A stretch of DNA of 64,000 bases from positions 1 to 64,000 of the forward strand of contig CALXOZ010000005.1 of the NCBI GenBank assembly GCA_944390195.1. The letters are read 5' to 3'. Made by a program: the position numbers and the translations under genes. Below, in pieces: positions 31,621 to 40,488 of this stretch. The notes under the pieces are model-generated. The model was given only the letters and a program-made list of their open reading frames with translations, ran no database searches and was not told the DNA's origin. Within the stretch, counting starts at the first letter, position 1. Each line of letters begins with the position of its first letter. This DNA is from an uncultured Alphaproteobacteria bacterium. GTDB lineage: Bacteria > Pseudomonadota > Alphaproteobacteria > CAAGCB01 > CAG-977.

Positions 31621-32593
31621 AAAAGATGATGAAGATGTCCGTTTGGATCGTTGGTTCAAGCGCCATTATCCTCAGCTGACACAAGGTCGTTTACAAAAAT
31701 TGCTTCGTTCCAAACAAATCAAAGTGGATGGAAAAAAAGCACAGGCTTCTCAACACTTGTTTGCAGGACAAGTCGTCAGAATCCCTCCATCCGTTTTTTT
31801 GGAAAATACTGACGGAGCTTTGGAAAAGCGCAAAGAACCAGAAGTGAGCGCTAAAGATGCCGAGTTTATAAAAAGTCTGATTTTATATAAAGACGATAAT
31901 GTTTTGGTGCTTAATAAACCTTCCGGATTGTCTGTTCAAGGAGGGACTGGCATAACTCGTCATTTGGACGGATTGCTATCTGCATTGCGTTTTGAAAAAA
32001 AAGAAAATCCCCGTTTGGTTCATCGCTTGGATAAAGATACTAGCGGTGTTTTGGTTCTAGCTCGTACGGCAACAGCGGCGGCTAAATTGTCGGCGGCGTT
32101 CAGGAACAGACAGGCAAAAAAGATATATTGGGCTTTGGTTTTCGGTGTACCGGAAATAAAAGAAGGTAAAATTTGTGCAAAATTATTGAAATGTTCTGCC
32201 GAACATGGAGGAGAATCCGTTCGCGTTGATGAAAAGAACGGTCGGAACGCGGTAACATTGTATCGCGTTGTTGATCAGGTGTATGAAAAAGCGGCATGGC
32301 TGGAATTAATGCCTTTAACGGGACGAACACATCAATTGCGTGTTCATTGCGCTTTTATGGGGCATCCCATTATCGGGGATTCAAAATATGCGGGGGCTGA
32401 ATATCAAGCCGGTTATTTGAAACACAGTCAGAGCTTGCATTTGCACGCTCGTGGCTTGTGCATGGAATTGCCTGATGGTAAAATATTGCAAATATACGCC
32501 CCTTTGCCTGAAAAAATGGCAGAGAGTTTTGACTTTTTAGGTTTTTCTTATAAAAAGACGGAAAATCCTTTTCAGAAATTTCCTTCAATATAA
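31592..32593 (+). CDS. rluC: RluA-family 23S rRNA pseudouridine synthase (RluC-like)
   Basis: 333 residues from the ATG at 31592, which has GAGAAAGGAA upstream. An N-terminal S4 RNA-binding domain (about 15-65) precedes the synthase domain. The catalytic aspartate is Asp147 in HRLDKDTSGVLVLA. GRTHQLRVHCAFMGHPIIGD further on is typical of RluC/RluD. Probable targets are 23S rRNA uridines 955/2504/2580. It is translationally coupled to rarA. Confidence 0.9.
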   Translation: MTGVHLATVEKDDEDVRLDRWFKRHYPQLTQGRLQKLLRSKQIKVDGKKAQASQHLFAGQVVRIPPSVFLENTDGALEKRKEPEVSAKDAEFIKSLILYKDDNVLVLNKPSGLSVQGGTGITRHLDGLLSALRFEKKENPRLVHRLDKDTSGVLVLARTATAAAKLSAAFRNRQAKKIYWALVFGVPEIKEGKICAKLLKCSAEHGGESVRVDEKNGRNAVTLYRVVDQVYEKAAWLELMPLTGRTHQLRVHCAFMGHPIIGDSKYAGAEYQAGYLKHSQSLHLHARGLCMELPDGKILQIYAPLPEKMAESFDFLGFSYKKTENPFQKFPSI

Positions 32594-32604
32594 GGAGCAA
32601 AAAT

Positions 32605-34719
32605 ATGAAAAAGACATTAATAGTTATTTCTGTATTTGTCGTTTTAGGTGGAGCTATCGGCTTTTGGACATTAAAAGATTTTGATCAAAAGCTACGTTCT
32701 GGAATTATGACGGTTGTGTCTGAAAAAACTGGACGTTCTTTGGTTATCAACGGGGAAACGGAAACTCATTTTTCTTTTTCGCCCAGCATTACGATAACGG
32801 ATGTTAAATTTTCCAATGCTTCGTGGGCGGAAGAACCCGATATGGTTCAAGTGGACAAACTAACCGCGGAGGTTTCTCTGTTTCCTTTACTAAATCGTCA
32901 AGTGAAGGTCAAAAGGTTTTTGCTCAATGGGGTTCGAGTGAATCTGGAAATCGGCAAAAACGGGGAAAACAATTGGACGTTTCTTTCCAATAAAGCTGTT
33001 GACGGCTCTGAAAAACAAGAAAAAACAGAGGAAAAACAGGAAAAAAAAGGCTTTGATGTCCAGGTCAACCATGTCATGTTGGAAAATGTCAGTGCTGTTT
33101 TGGTCGATCGTCAAAAAGACGAAGTGTTTAACGCCAAGCTGAATTCTTTGGCGTTTCAGTCGACAGATCAAGGTGTGGACATGATGTCGCAGTGGACTGT
33201 TCAAAATCAAGATTTCGCCATTTCTTTAAAAGCGGCTCCTTTGCCTGAAAAAGTTGAAAAAGATAAAACGTATCAAATTAAAGCTCAGTTGACGAATCCG
33301 AAAATGGCTGTGAATTTGGATGTGGCTGTTTCTGATTTATTCACTCAAAACAAGATGGACGCAACATTAAGAGCCGATATTTCAGATCTTTCTGTGTTAA
33401 GCCGGATTGTCGGATATGATTTACCGTCCGTTGAAAATACGGTGGTAACGGCAAAAGCCGTAGGGACATTAAAAGATTTATCAATCCCTTCATTTGAAAT
33501 CACGATGGGTAAAGCTGAAACATTTCGCGCAAAAATTGACGGTGAAATCGGTACTTTTTCGCCTTTTTCCGGCAAGATCCAAACAGTGGTCAATGCGCCT
33601 AACGCCGGACAGGTGAAAGGATTCCCTGTAATGCCGAAAACAACACTGTCATTTAATATGCAGATTGATAACGGGATTGTGTTGGATGATTTTTCATTGA
33701 ATGTCGGGCAATCTGATTTGACGGCAAATTTATCTGTGCAAAAAGAACCCGTCCTTTTTGTTCAGGGGAATGTATATTCAAAGAAAACAGATCTTTCCGA
33801 ACTGTTAGCCATTCCGTATGTTTTACAAAAAAGGAGCGATACAAATAAACGGGATATGGCGGCTAAGCGGGAAGCGGCAGACCGGATGTTTTCAAAAAAA
33901 CCTTTTTCTTTAGATAATATGAAAGCGATAAATATTAATTTGAAAACGGTTGTCGAACAACTTATTGCTGCGGACGGGACTGATCTGGGCGATCTTAGCT
34001 TTTCGGCAATGATGAAAGATGGTCATTTTACATTGTCAAACTTTAAGATGGCGGATTATGCCGTCGTTCATGCTGATTTGAACGCAAAGCAGACAGTCGA
34101 ATTAAATGTTGACGCTAAATTGAAAAAAATGCCGTTGTCTCTGTTTTTTGCAAAAAGAGGGGTAACAAAAGGAGTGGTCAACGGGTCTGTTAATTTAAAA
34201 GCGCAAGGAAATTCCGAAGCGGCTTTGGCTTCCTCTTTAAACGGTAAGGTTTTCTTAAACGTTCAAGATGTTTACATCGATTCATTTCAATGGATAACAT
34301 TGCCTTCCTTTTTGTCGTTTTTATCACCGCTAGACCAAACAAAACCGTTGACGCTTTTTTGTGGCGTTATCAATGTGCCTGTTGTAAACGGTGTGTTGTC
34401 TTCCGATAAAAAGATAGCTTTGGAAAGCAGTCTGTTCGATATGCAAGTAAGCGGAAATGTAAATATGGCAAATGAGCAGCTTGACTTGAAAATGAATGTG
34501 TCTCCGCGTTCAAAAGGATTGTTGGCTTCGGTGTTTAACACAGTGTTTTTCGGAGGAACGCTTTCTTCACCGGATATAAATATCAATACGCAACAAACTT
34601 TTGATCGTGCTTTGTCTTTGGGTGTCGCTTTCTTTATGGGAGGACGGTCTGCGGCGCAAGAATTGATCCAACAAGACGCTTTGAAAAATGTTTGCGCTCA
34701 GGCGATGGCGTCCGACTGA
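32605..34719 (+). CDS. AsmA family envelope protein
   Basis: 704 residues. The N-terminal signal anchor (TLIVISVFVVLGGAIGFW) is followed by the AsmA domain with the typical INGETETHFSFSPSITITDV and DVSxNWT-type features (NGENNWTFLSN). The C-terminal half contains ANEQLDLKMNVSPRSKGL, the family's closing beta-groove motif. AsmA-like proteins are periplasmic bridge-like lipid-handling proteins anchored in the inner membrane. A charged Lys/Glu run (about 134-148) interrupts the N-terminal domain. The stop overlaps the next start (TGATG). Confidence 0.85.
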   Translation: MKKTLIVISVFVVLGGAIGFWTLKDFDQKLRSGIMTVVSEKTGRSLVINGETETHFSFSPSITITDVKFSNASWAEEPDMVQVDKLTAEVSLFPLLNRQVKVKRFLLNGVRVNLEIGKNGENNWTFLSNKAVDGSEKQEKTEEKQEKKGFDVQVNHVMLENVSAVLVDRQKDEVFNAKLNSLAFQSTDQGVDMMSQWTVQNQDFAISLKAAPLPEKVEKDKTYQIKAQLTNPKMAVNLDVAVSDLFTQNKMDATLRADISDLSVLSRIVGYDLPSVENTVVTAKAVGTLKDLSIPSFEITMGKAETFRAKIDGEIGTFSPFSGKIQTVVNAPNAGQVKGFPVMPKTTLSFNMQIDNGIVLDDFSLNVGQSDLTANLSVQKEPVLFVQGNVYSKKTDLSELLAIPYVLQKRSDTNKRDMAAKREAADRMFSKKPFSLDNMKAININLKTVVEQLIAADGTDLGDLSFSAMMKDGHFTLSNFKMADYAVVHADLNAKQTVELNVDAKLKKMPLSLFFAKRGVTKGVVNGSVNLKAQGNSEAALASSLNGKVFLNVQDVYIDSFQWITLPSFLSFLSPLDQTKPLTLFCGVINVPVVNGVLSSDKKIALESSLFDMQVSGNVNMANEQLDLKMNVSPRSKGLLASVFNTVFFGGTLSSPDININTQQTFDRALSLGVAFFMGGRSAAQELIQQDALKNVCAQAMASD

Positions 34720-35186
34720 TGACATTGGAAGAACGGGCTAAAATAATACAAGAACAAATCGAATTCGCCCAAGCGGATACGGTTTGTTTCTTGGCTCCAT
34801 ATCCGATGGACTTAAAAAAACAGCAACAGGAAAAATGGCAACCAGTCATTGATTGGATTAATGCGAAAGGATGCGATTTTACAGCGTCATGTCATTTGAC
34901 GGTCAATTCTTTGTCCGATCGGACAAAGTCATTTTTGAAAACCCGTTTGCAAAAGTTAAATGATACCGCTCTTGAAGCTTTTTGTCTTATGTCAGGGGGA
35001 TGTAAATCGGTTATATTGGCTTTAAGCGTTTTAGAAGGTTTTTTAACACCGGAACAGGCATTTGATTTGTCTGTTCTGGAAGAAACTTTTCAAAATCGTT
35101 TTTGGTCCGAGGATGAGGAAGCGTTGATTGCCAGAAAAAACAGAAAAGAGGCGGTTGTAAAGGCGTTTCAAATGTTGAAAGGATGA
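34719..35186 (+). CDS. Short Atp12-like F1-ATPase assembly chaperone
   Basis: 155 residues. The sequence fits the C-terminal helical domain of Atp12: QADTVCFLAPYPMDL near residue 20, then QQQEKWQPVIDWINAKG, the CKSVILALSVLEG helix and the FWSEDEEALIARKNRKE end, where canonical members have W(G)xDxEA. Atp12 binds the alpha subunit of F1 and is a hallmark of Alphaproteobacteria and mitochondria. Usual length is about 230-250 residues, so the N-terminal beta domain is absent. The ATG overlaps the AsmA stop. A longer in-frame TTG start adds only 9 residues. Confidence 0.68.
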   Translation: MTLEERAKIIQEQIEFAQADTVCFLAPYPMDLKKQQQEKWQPVIDWINAKGCDFTASCHLTVNSLSDRTKSFLKTRLQKLNDTALEAFCLMSGGCKSVILALSVLEGFLTPEQAFDLSVLEETFQNRFWSEDEEALIARKNRKEAVVKAFQMLKG

Positions 35187-35190
35187 TTTT

Positions 35191-35487
35191 ATGGCACAAG
35201 AAACAATACATATTCGAATACATGGACGGGTGCAAGGTGTTTTTTATCGCCAATGGACGATGAGCGAAGCTCGGGCTCGCGGATTGTCCGGATGGGTTCG
35301 TAATCGTGTTGACGGTACAGTCGAAGCCGTATTTAAAGGGGATTCCGAAATTCTTCTTGATATGGTCAAGGCTTGTAAAAAAGGGTCTCCGCGTGCGTTT
35401 GTAACAAAGGTTGAATATCAACCCTCGCCAGACGCGGTAATGGAGGAAATTGTTGATGGCGTTTTCGATCAAAAAAGGACGGTGTGA
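35191..35487 (+). CDS. acyP: Acylphosphatase
   Basis: 98 residues, the standard size. The phosphate-binding loop GRVQGVFYR lies at residues 12-20 with catalytic Arg20, and Asn38 in GWVRNRVDG positions the water. The enzyme hydrolyses carboxyl-phosphate bonds in acyl phosphates. GATGATT and the Atp12-like stop lie 4 bases upstream, so it is in the same transcript. Confidence 0.94.
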   Translation: MAQETIHIRIHGRVQGVFYRQWTMSEARARGLSGWVRNRVDGTVEAVFKGDSEILLDMVKACKKGSPRAFVTKVEYQPSPDAVMEEIVDGVFDQKRTV

Positions 35488-35489
35488 AA

Positions 35490-35777
35490 ATGAAAGTTGT
35501 TCATGACGAAAAAAGGCATACATTTGAAATAGTCGTCGAGGGTAAACGGTCATATTTGGAATATGAAATCAAGACGGACGCGGAAAGCGAAAAGATGTTG
35601 TTTACACATACGTTTTGCGATCCGTCCCTTCGCGGAAAAGGGATCGCCGCCGCTTTGGTGGAAAGCGGTTTGAGTTATGCGCGTGAGAATGGATACGATG
35701 TGGAAGCGCTTTGTTCTTATGTTGCCGCTTATTTGGAACGTCATCCCTTTGTCCCGAATGATGTGCAAAGCAAATAA
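35490..35777 (+). CDS. Small GNAT-like N-acetyltransferase (YjdJ-type)
   Basis: 95 residues from the ATG at 35490; a GTG at 35484 overlapping the acylphosphatase stop is the alternative. The acetyl-CoA loop is DPSLRGKGIAAALVE (about 46-60), and a CSYVAAYLERHP segment ends the fold. This minimal GNAT group (YjdJ/COG2388) is one-domain and of unknown substrate. Last protein gene before tRNA-Leu. Confidence 0.87.
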   Translation: MKVVHDEKRHTFEIVVEGKRSYLEYEIKTDAESEKMLFTHTFCDPSLRGKGIAAALVESGLSYARENGYDVEALCSYVAAYLERHPFVPNDVQSK

Positions 35778-35790
35778 ATTATTTTTTCAG

Positions 35791-35819
35791 TTGCGTATTT
35801 CGCATAAGTTTGCTATTAC
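35791..35819 (+). promoter_or_regulatory. Promoter for tRNA-Leu
   Basis: TTGCGT (35791-35796) and TATTAC (35814-35819) have an ideal 17-base spacing. Transcription would start about 5-8 bases before the mature tRNA 5' end at 35832. Confidence 0.55.
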
Positions 35820-35831
35820 CATTGTAAATAT

Positions 35832-35918
<87 letters not shown>

Positions 35919-35944
35919 AAACTCCTGTAACGGGAGTTTTTCTT
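35919..35944 (+). terminator. Rho-independent terminator after tRNA-Leu
   Basis: AAACTCC (35919-35925) pairs with GGAGTTT (35933-35939) and continues into TTTCTTTT. It directly follows the CCA end of the tRNA. Confidence 0.8.
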
Positions 35945-36008
35945 TTATCCAACATTTTTCAGATAAAACAGGAATACCCGTTTAAACCGTTTCCCAAATA
36001 AGAATGCC

Positions 36009-37454
36009 ATGCCGACCGTTGCTTTGATTTATCCTTGCGGTGCGTTGTTTCAACGAGGCGAAGACCGCTGTCAGTCTAATATCGATTCTTCGACGGCAAC
36101 GGCAATGCGAGCTTGTAACGATTTGGGGTATGCCGCATCTGTTTTAAAACAAAAAGGATTTCATGTTTTTTTAAAAGATTACCAAACGGAACGGCTCGAT
36201 TTTCAACATTTGATAGCGGATTTGAAAAACAATTCCGTCGATCTGCTGATGATCAGTACGACAAACGCAACCGTATTCAAAGACTTAAACATTGTTGCAT
36301 CAATAAAGAGAAGCTTTGCGAACATCAGTGTCGTTCTGAAATCCGCTTTGTTTTTCGATCCTCCGGCGGATCTGTTAACACAACTGGATTTGAGAAACGT
36401 CGATTATTTGATCGGAGGCGAGTCCGATTTTATTATTGCAGATTTGGTTCAAGCTCATTTTTTTGATAAAACGCGTCTGGCGAATATAGGCGGAATTCTT
36501 TATAAATCGGAAGGGCAGTGGGTGAAAACCTGTTTTTCGTCTTGGCGCGATGATTTAGACAGTCTGCCTTTTCCTGATCGTTCTTTGATGAACAACGCTT
36601 TGTATTTGCGCCCCGATACACAAGAAAAACAGGCGACGATTTCCGTTTCACGCGGTTGTCCTTCCAATTGCATTTTTTGTCTGACTCCCCATATTTCTGG
36701 AAAAAAACTCCGCATTCGTTCTCCGGAAAATATTTTTGAAGAAATAAAACAATGTTATGAACAATTCGGGATAAAAAACTTTTTTTTCAAAGCCGATACG
36801 TTCACTGTCAATAAATCATGGACGACGGCTTTATGCGATTTGATCATAGCCTCTCCTTTAGCCGGAAAAATACAATGGGTCGCTAATTCACGCGTTCATC
36901 CTCTTGATCAGGAAACATTGCTGAAAATGAAACAGGCCGGATGCTGGTTGGTGGCTTTCGGTTTTGAATCCGGCAGTCCCGAATCTCTGGAAAAAATGAA
37001 AAAAGGGACAACCGTGGAACAAAACAAGGCGGCTGCTGAAATGGCAAAAAAAGCGGGACTGAAAGTTTACGGATTTTATTTAATCGGTTTTCCTTGGGAA
37101 AAAAAAGAGCATCTCTTACAAACGCAAAAATTGATGTTCGACATTGATGCCGATTTCGTTGAACTTCATATAGCAACTCCGTTTTACGGGACGCAATTGT
37201 ATGATATGGCAAAAGCCGGAGGATTAATTCCGGATACTGTTCTTGGTAAAGATTATTTTAACGCTCCGACGGTTGGGACAAAGTTTTTATCCATTCAAGA
37301 AATTGAACGATTCCGTAAGACAACGATTTTAAAATATCATCTTCGCGCATCCTATATTTTACGCAAACTTAAAGAGGCGATGTTCAAGCCCGTAATATTG
37401 AAAAACTATATCGTCTTCGGTTTGAAGCTGATCGGGAACACTTTGAAAAAGTGA
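36009..37454 (+). CDS. B12-binding-domain radical SAM protein
   Basis: 481 residues. An N-terminal Rossmann-like domain of the B12-binding type (about 1-150) precedes the radical SAM core. The [4Fe-4S] motif is RGCPSNCIFC (C-x3-C-x2-C, about residue 215). WVANSRVHPLDQETLLKMKQ and FGFESGSPESLEKMKKG are the usual core strands. I do not see the DxHxxG cobalamin-lower-ligand motif, so cobalamin binding is unproven. The family includes many lipid and cofactor modifying enzymes; the substrate here is unknown. It ends against a convergent transporter. Confidence 0.85.
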   Translation: MPTVALIYPCGALFQRGEDRCQSNIDSSTATAMRACNDLGYAASVLKQKGFHVFLKDYQTERLDFQHLIADLKNNSVDLLMISTTNATVFKDLNIVASIKRSFANISVVLKSALFFDPPADLLTQLDLRNVDYLIGGESDFIIADLVQAHFFDKTRLANIGGILYKSEGQWVKTCFSSWRDDLDSLPFPDRSLMNNALYLRPDTQEKQATISVSRGCPSNCIFCLTPHISGKKLRIRSPENIFEEIKQCYEQFGIKNFFFKADTFTVNKSWTTALCDLIIASPLAGKIQWVANSRVHPLDQETLLKMKQAGCWLVAFGFESGSPESLEKMKKGTTVEQNKAAAEMAKKAGLKVYGFYLIGFPWEKKEHLLQTQKLMFDIDADFVELHIATPFYGTQLYDMAKAGGLIPDTVLGKDYFNAPTVGTKFLSIQEIERFRKTTILKYHLRASYILRKLKEAMFKPVILKNYIVFGLKLIGNTLKK

Positions 37455-38792
37455 TTATCGGCTGTCGATCAAAGACAATAAGCGCGGATAAAGAAAGTAT
37501 AAAACGATGGCGGCAATTACTGCGGTAATGGCAATTGACAGAAAGATCGAAAAGGCGCCGATATTTTCGACAAGAGAACCGAGCATTCCTGCGATAAAAT
37601 TAGCTAAAGCCGCAAAGCCGAACCAAATGCCCATCATCAAAGAAAGGTAGCGTGCTGGAGCCAATTGGGAAACCATGGATAATCCAGTTGGAGAAAGGCA
37701 TAATTCTCCGACGGTGTGAAAAAAATAAGCGCCGACCAGCCATAGCATGGACGCTTTTTGATCAGGCGCGTTTTCCGCCTGAATGACCGCTCCGACCATA
37801 AATAAAAATCCGATCGCCAAAAAGATTAAGGCAAAGACGAATTTAATAATGAAATGAGGATCTTTTTTGCCCAGCTTTACCCATAACCATGCGAAAACCG
37901 GAGCCAGAAATATAATAAACAAGGGGTTTAAAGATTGAAAGAAAGCTGTCGGAATTGTGTAGGAATTGATTGTTCTGTCGGTATATTCAGCCGTATATAA
38001 ATTTATTAATCCGCCGGCTTGTTCAAATCCCGCCCAAAAAATGACAGTGAACAGCCCCAGAATGAAAATGACTTTCAAATGATCGATTTCTTTTTGTGTC
38101 ATCTGTGAAGACTTATTTTCAGCCTGATTTTCTCCGGACTTTCGACCAACCGGTATAGTTCCGATATTTCCCAGATATTTATTTGAAAGAAAAAGCTGCA
38201 GGCATAAAGCCAACAACATACCAATGCCGGCGACACCAAACGTTGCTTTGAACGAATAGTGATGGCAGACAAAGCCGGCTGTAATTCCAGCCAGAAAAGA
38301 CCCGATATTAATTCCCATGTAAAAAATTGTGAAAGCGCTGTCTTTCTTTGGATCTGTCTGTTCGTATAAATCACCGACCATTGTCGATATGTTGGGTTTG
38401 AACAATCCGTTTCCGCAAATCAAAAGAAACAAGCCCAGATACAACTTCATTGTATCCGACAGGGGCAACAGGTTTTCAGGCAAAGACAATATGAATAATC
38501 CGCCTGCCATTAACACGGCACCATTGATAATGGCTTTTCTTTGTCCCCAAAAATTGTCTGCCAGCCAGCCTCCGATCAAAGGGGTTATATAAATCAATCC
38601 AGTATAAAGCCCGTATAAACGCAAAGCGTCGGATTTATTCCATCCTAATCCGCCGTTGATACTCAATTCTGTCAAGTATAAGACCAAAACAGCTCGTAAT
38701 GCGTAAAAAGCGAAACGTTCCCATAATTCAGAACCGAACAGTAAAAAAAGTCCCTTAGGATGCCCTAAAAAATTTGCAGTGTTTGGCGCCAT
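37455..38792 (-). CDS. POT/PTR family peptide:proton symporter
   Basis: 445 residues from the ATG at 38792, about 12 membrane spans. The proton-coupling motif ELWERFAFYALRA (ExxERF) is at the N-terminus. PTR2 signatures GGWLADNFWGQRKAI and FTIFYMGINIGSFLAG are intact, as is GELCLSPTGLSMV near the C-terminus. The family imports di- and tripeptides. A long in-frame N-terminal extension is not supported. Convergent with the radical SAM gene, with no space between the stops. Confidence 0.93.
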   Translation of the reverse strand: MAPNTANFLGHPKGLFLLFGSELWERFAFYALRAVLVLYLTELSINGGLGWNKSDALRLYGLYTGLIYITPLIGGWLADNFWGQRKAIINGAVLMAGGLFILSLPENLLPLSDTMKLYLGLFLLICGNGLFKPNISTMVGDLYEQTDPKKDSAFTIFYMGINIGSFLAGITAGFVCHHYSFKATFGVAGIGMLLALCLQLFLSNKYLGNIGTIPVGRKSGENQAENKSSQMTQKEIDHLKVIFILGLFTVIFWAGFEQAGGLINLYTAEYTDRTINSYTIPTAFFQSLNPLFIIFLAPVFAWLWVKLGKKDPHFIIKFVFALIFLAIGFLFMVGAVIQAENAPDQKASMLWLVGAYFFHTVGELCLSPTGLSMVSQLAPARYLSLMMGIWFGFAALANFIAGMLGSLVENIGAFSIFLSIAITAVIAAIVLYFLYPRLLSLIDSR

Positions 38793-38914
38793 ATATTTTA
38801 TCTCCAGAAAAAAAAGAGTATATCGAAGGCGCTTTTTTTTTAACAAGATGATAAAGGGGATATGAAAAAGATATAATCAAATATATTGAATTATAAGTAA
38901 TAATTTGAGTTTTT

Positions 38915-39049
38915 ATGGAGTATAAAAAATATTATATTAAATATAATTATAATGTTGTTTTTTTTATATTAATTAGTTGTTTTAAATTTTTTAATGACGA
39001 TTTTTTTACCGGAGAACTTATTGATCCGATTTGGAAAAGCTTGAGGTGA
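38915..39049 (+). CDS. Possible 44-residue small lipoprotein-like ORF
   Basis: An ATG frame of 44 codons ends with TGA at 39047-39049. The product has a basic, Tyr-rich start, a hydrophobic run VVFFILISC that resembles a short lipobox (L-I-S-C), and a polar tail with TGELIDPIWKSLR. The DNA is extremely AT-rich up to about 39000. No clear ribosome site was found. It could be a chance frame; the tail is the only part with ordinary codon composition. Confidence 0.25.
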   Translation: MEYKKYYIKYNYNVVFFILISCFKFFNDDFFTGELIDPIWKSLR

Positions 39050-39283
39050 TAAGAATTTTTATTTTTTCCTTTATATTATTTTGATCGAATGTTTTGTGTT
39101 GGTTGAGCAAGGGTAAGGTGTTTGATGGCAATTGCAGAGAGTTTTTTCAGTTTGAGATCAGATTAAAAAAATTATCCGGTGGGAAGTCGTTGCAAAGAAG
39201 CTTCCGTAAAAAGGGATTGATGTATTTTTTTATCTGTCTTTGGCGTATTTCCGCTATTTAATTTAAAGTGTAAACGCTTTGAT

Positions 39284-39706
39284 TTAAGAAGTAAAAGTTG
39301 TTATTGATCCAGTGTTTTTAAAAAACGGTTTTTTTATAAGTTCTTGAATCTCCGGTGTATCAAAAAGTATTTGTTTTCCCTGTGTATCCGTTTTTCTGCA
39401 TTCATATCTGATTTTTTGAACGAAGCCTGTTATTGCCCTTTGAAGGGGATCAGGTGTGTATATTTCTGCAATTGATAACTCTACAGCCACTTGTTTGTTC
39501 GATTTGCTTGGAACGGATCAATTGACTTCGCCTGTAACCGGACCCCAAAAAGAGTCTTTTTCATCCGGATTATCAATGTGGAATTATTTTGAAACTTTAA
39601 AAGTTTTTTTTAAGAAAAAAAGGATATCTTTTAACCTGTTGTTATATGATAAAAAAACAACGGTCTTTTTTATTACATACGATTTTTTTACTATTGTTGT
39701 AATGGA
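39284..39706 (-). pseudogene. Decayed gene with in-frame stops
   Basis: One minus-strand frame stays protein-like across 39706-39284 but is broken by TAA at 39584-39586 and TGA at 39518-39520. The last segment (68 codons from a GTG at 39490) includes AVELSIAEIYTPDPLQRAI and DTPEIQELIKKPFF; the middle one has DEKDSFWGPVTGEVN. I do not recognise the family. In-frame stops without an intervening frame change suggest point-mutation decay. TGA readthrough is a remote alternative. AT-richness increases toward the 5' side, where coding character is weakest. Confidence 0.4.
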
Positions 39707-39864
39707 TTACAGCTTCTTAATTTGAAACTTTGAATGTCAATGAAAAAATTCGATTGAGTTACCCATGCTTGATTTTTGTTTATTCCGATCATAAAAATTT
39801 TTTATAAAAGGACTGCTAGCATTTAGAGAGCCACAGCTTCTTACACAATTTTATTTTTTATGGA

Positions 39865-39889
39865 AAAAGCCCTTGAAGTAAGGGCTTTT
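39865..39889 (-). terminator. Rho-independent terminator after the HNH gene
   Basis: AAAAGCCCTT (39865-39874) pairs with AAGGGCTTTT (39880-39889) with a 5-base loop. On the minus strand it lies about 33 bases after the HNH-protein stop and leads into T residues. It could work in both directions. Confidence 0.85.
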
Positions 39890-39921
39890 GATTATTTTAG
39901 TTAATTTTTAAACACAACTTT

Positions 39922-40488
39922 TCAACGTCCGTTTCGTGCGGCTAAAGCGTTGGCTATGAAGGCTGTTTTTTGAGGTGCTGCCTTTTTGCGTTCGGGATCA
40001 ATATAGACCATATCGTCCGTCCAAGGAATAACGACTTTTTTTGTTTCTCCGGACTGCATCTGAGCCACTTGAGGATCCATAACCTTATGATGCAGATCGT
40101 CATGAGGACCGATCGGCATTAAGATCAGATTTGAAAATTCGTTTTTTCCACCGCCATGGATCGGCAATTTATGGTGAACATTGTACCCGATAGGAGCTTT
40201 TCCTTTTTTTACCAGTGCGATTTCTTTGTCGGTCAACCCCATTTCGCGTAAAGCCGGAGCCATTGTTTCACCGATATGTTTTAAGAAAGCTTCACGGACG
40301 TTGTTGAAAGCGCGGCGTCTTGACTTGCGCGTTTTTTGGTCAGGAACACTCCATTCAACCTCTTTTAATTTGAAACCGTGTATTTCCGTAAAAGGGAATT
40401 TTCCTTTTTCTGCATCTAATTGCTCAGGTGTTTTCCCGGCTTTATTTTTGTGTTTACGTTTTGTGTGAATGAAGCGATCATTAACCAT
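39922..40488 (-). CDS. HNH-type nuclease domain protein
   Basis: 188 residues. A Lys/Arg-rich N-terminus precedes a C-terminal HNH-like core: GYNVHHKLPIHGGGKNEFSN, then NLILMPIGPHDDLHH (about residues 100-135). The paired His at the first position, GG, Asn-x3-Asn and later His-x4-His fit a beta-beta-alpha-metal nuclease. There is no signal peptide or toxin delivery domain. A restriction, repair or phage-derived role are all possible. It stands alone, flanked by gene-poor DNA. Confidence 0.72.
   Translation of the reverse strand: MVNDRFIHTKRKHKNKAGKTPEQLDAEKGKFPFTEIHGFKLKEVEWSVPDQKTRKSRRRAFNNVREAFLKHIGETMAPALREMGLTDKEIALVKKGKAPIGYNVHHKLPIHGGGKNEFSNLILMPIGPHDDLHHKVMDPQVAQMQSGETKKVVIPWTDDMVYIDPERKKAAPQKTAFIANALAARNGR

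Noticed and set aside
39518-39520. In-frame TGA as a possible selenocysteine codon, considered because YgeY is called selenium-linked
   Set aside because: A second stop (TAA) lies in the same frame upstream and no SECIS-like hairpin follows the TGA; decay is simpler.
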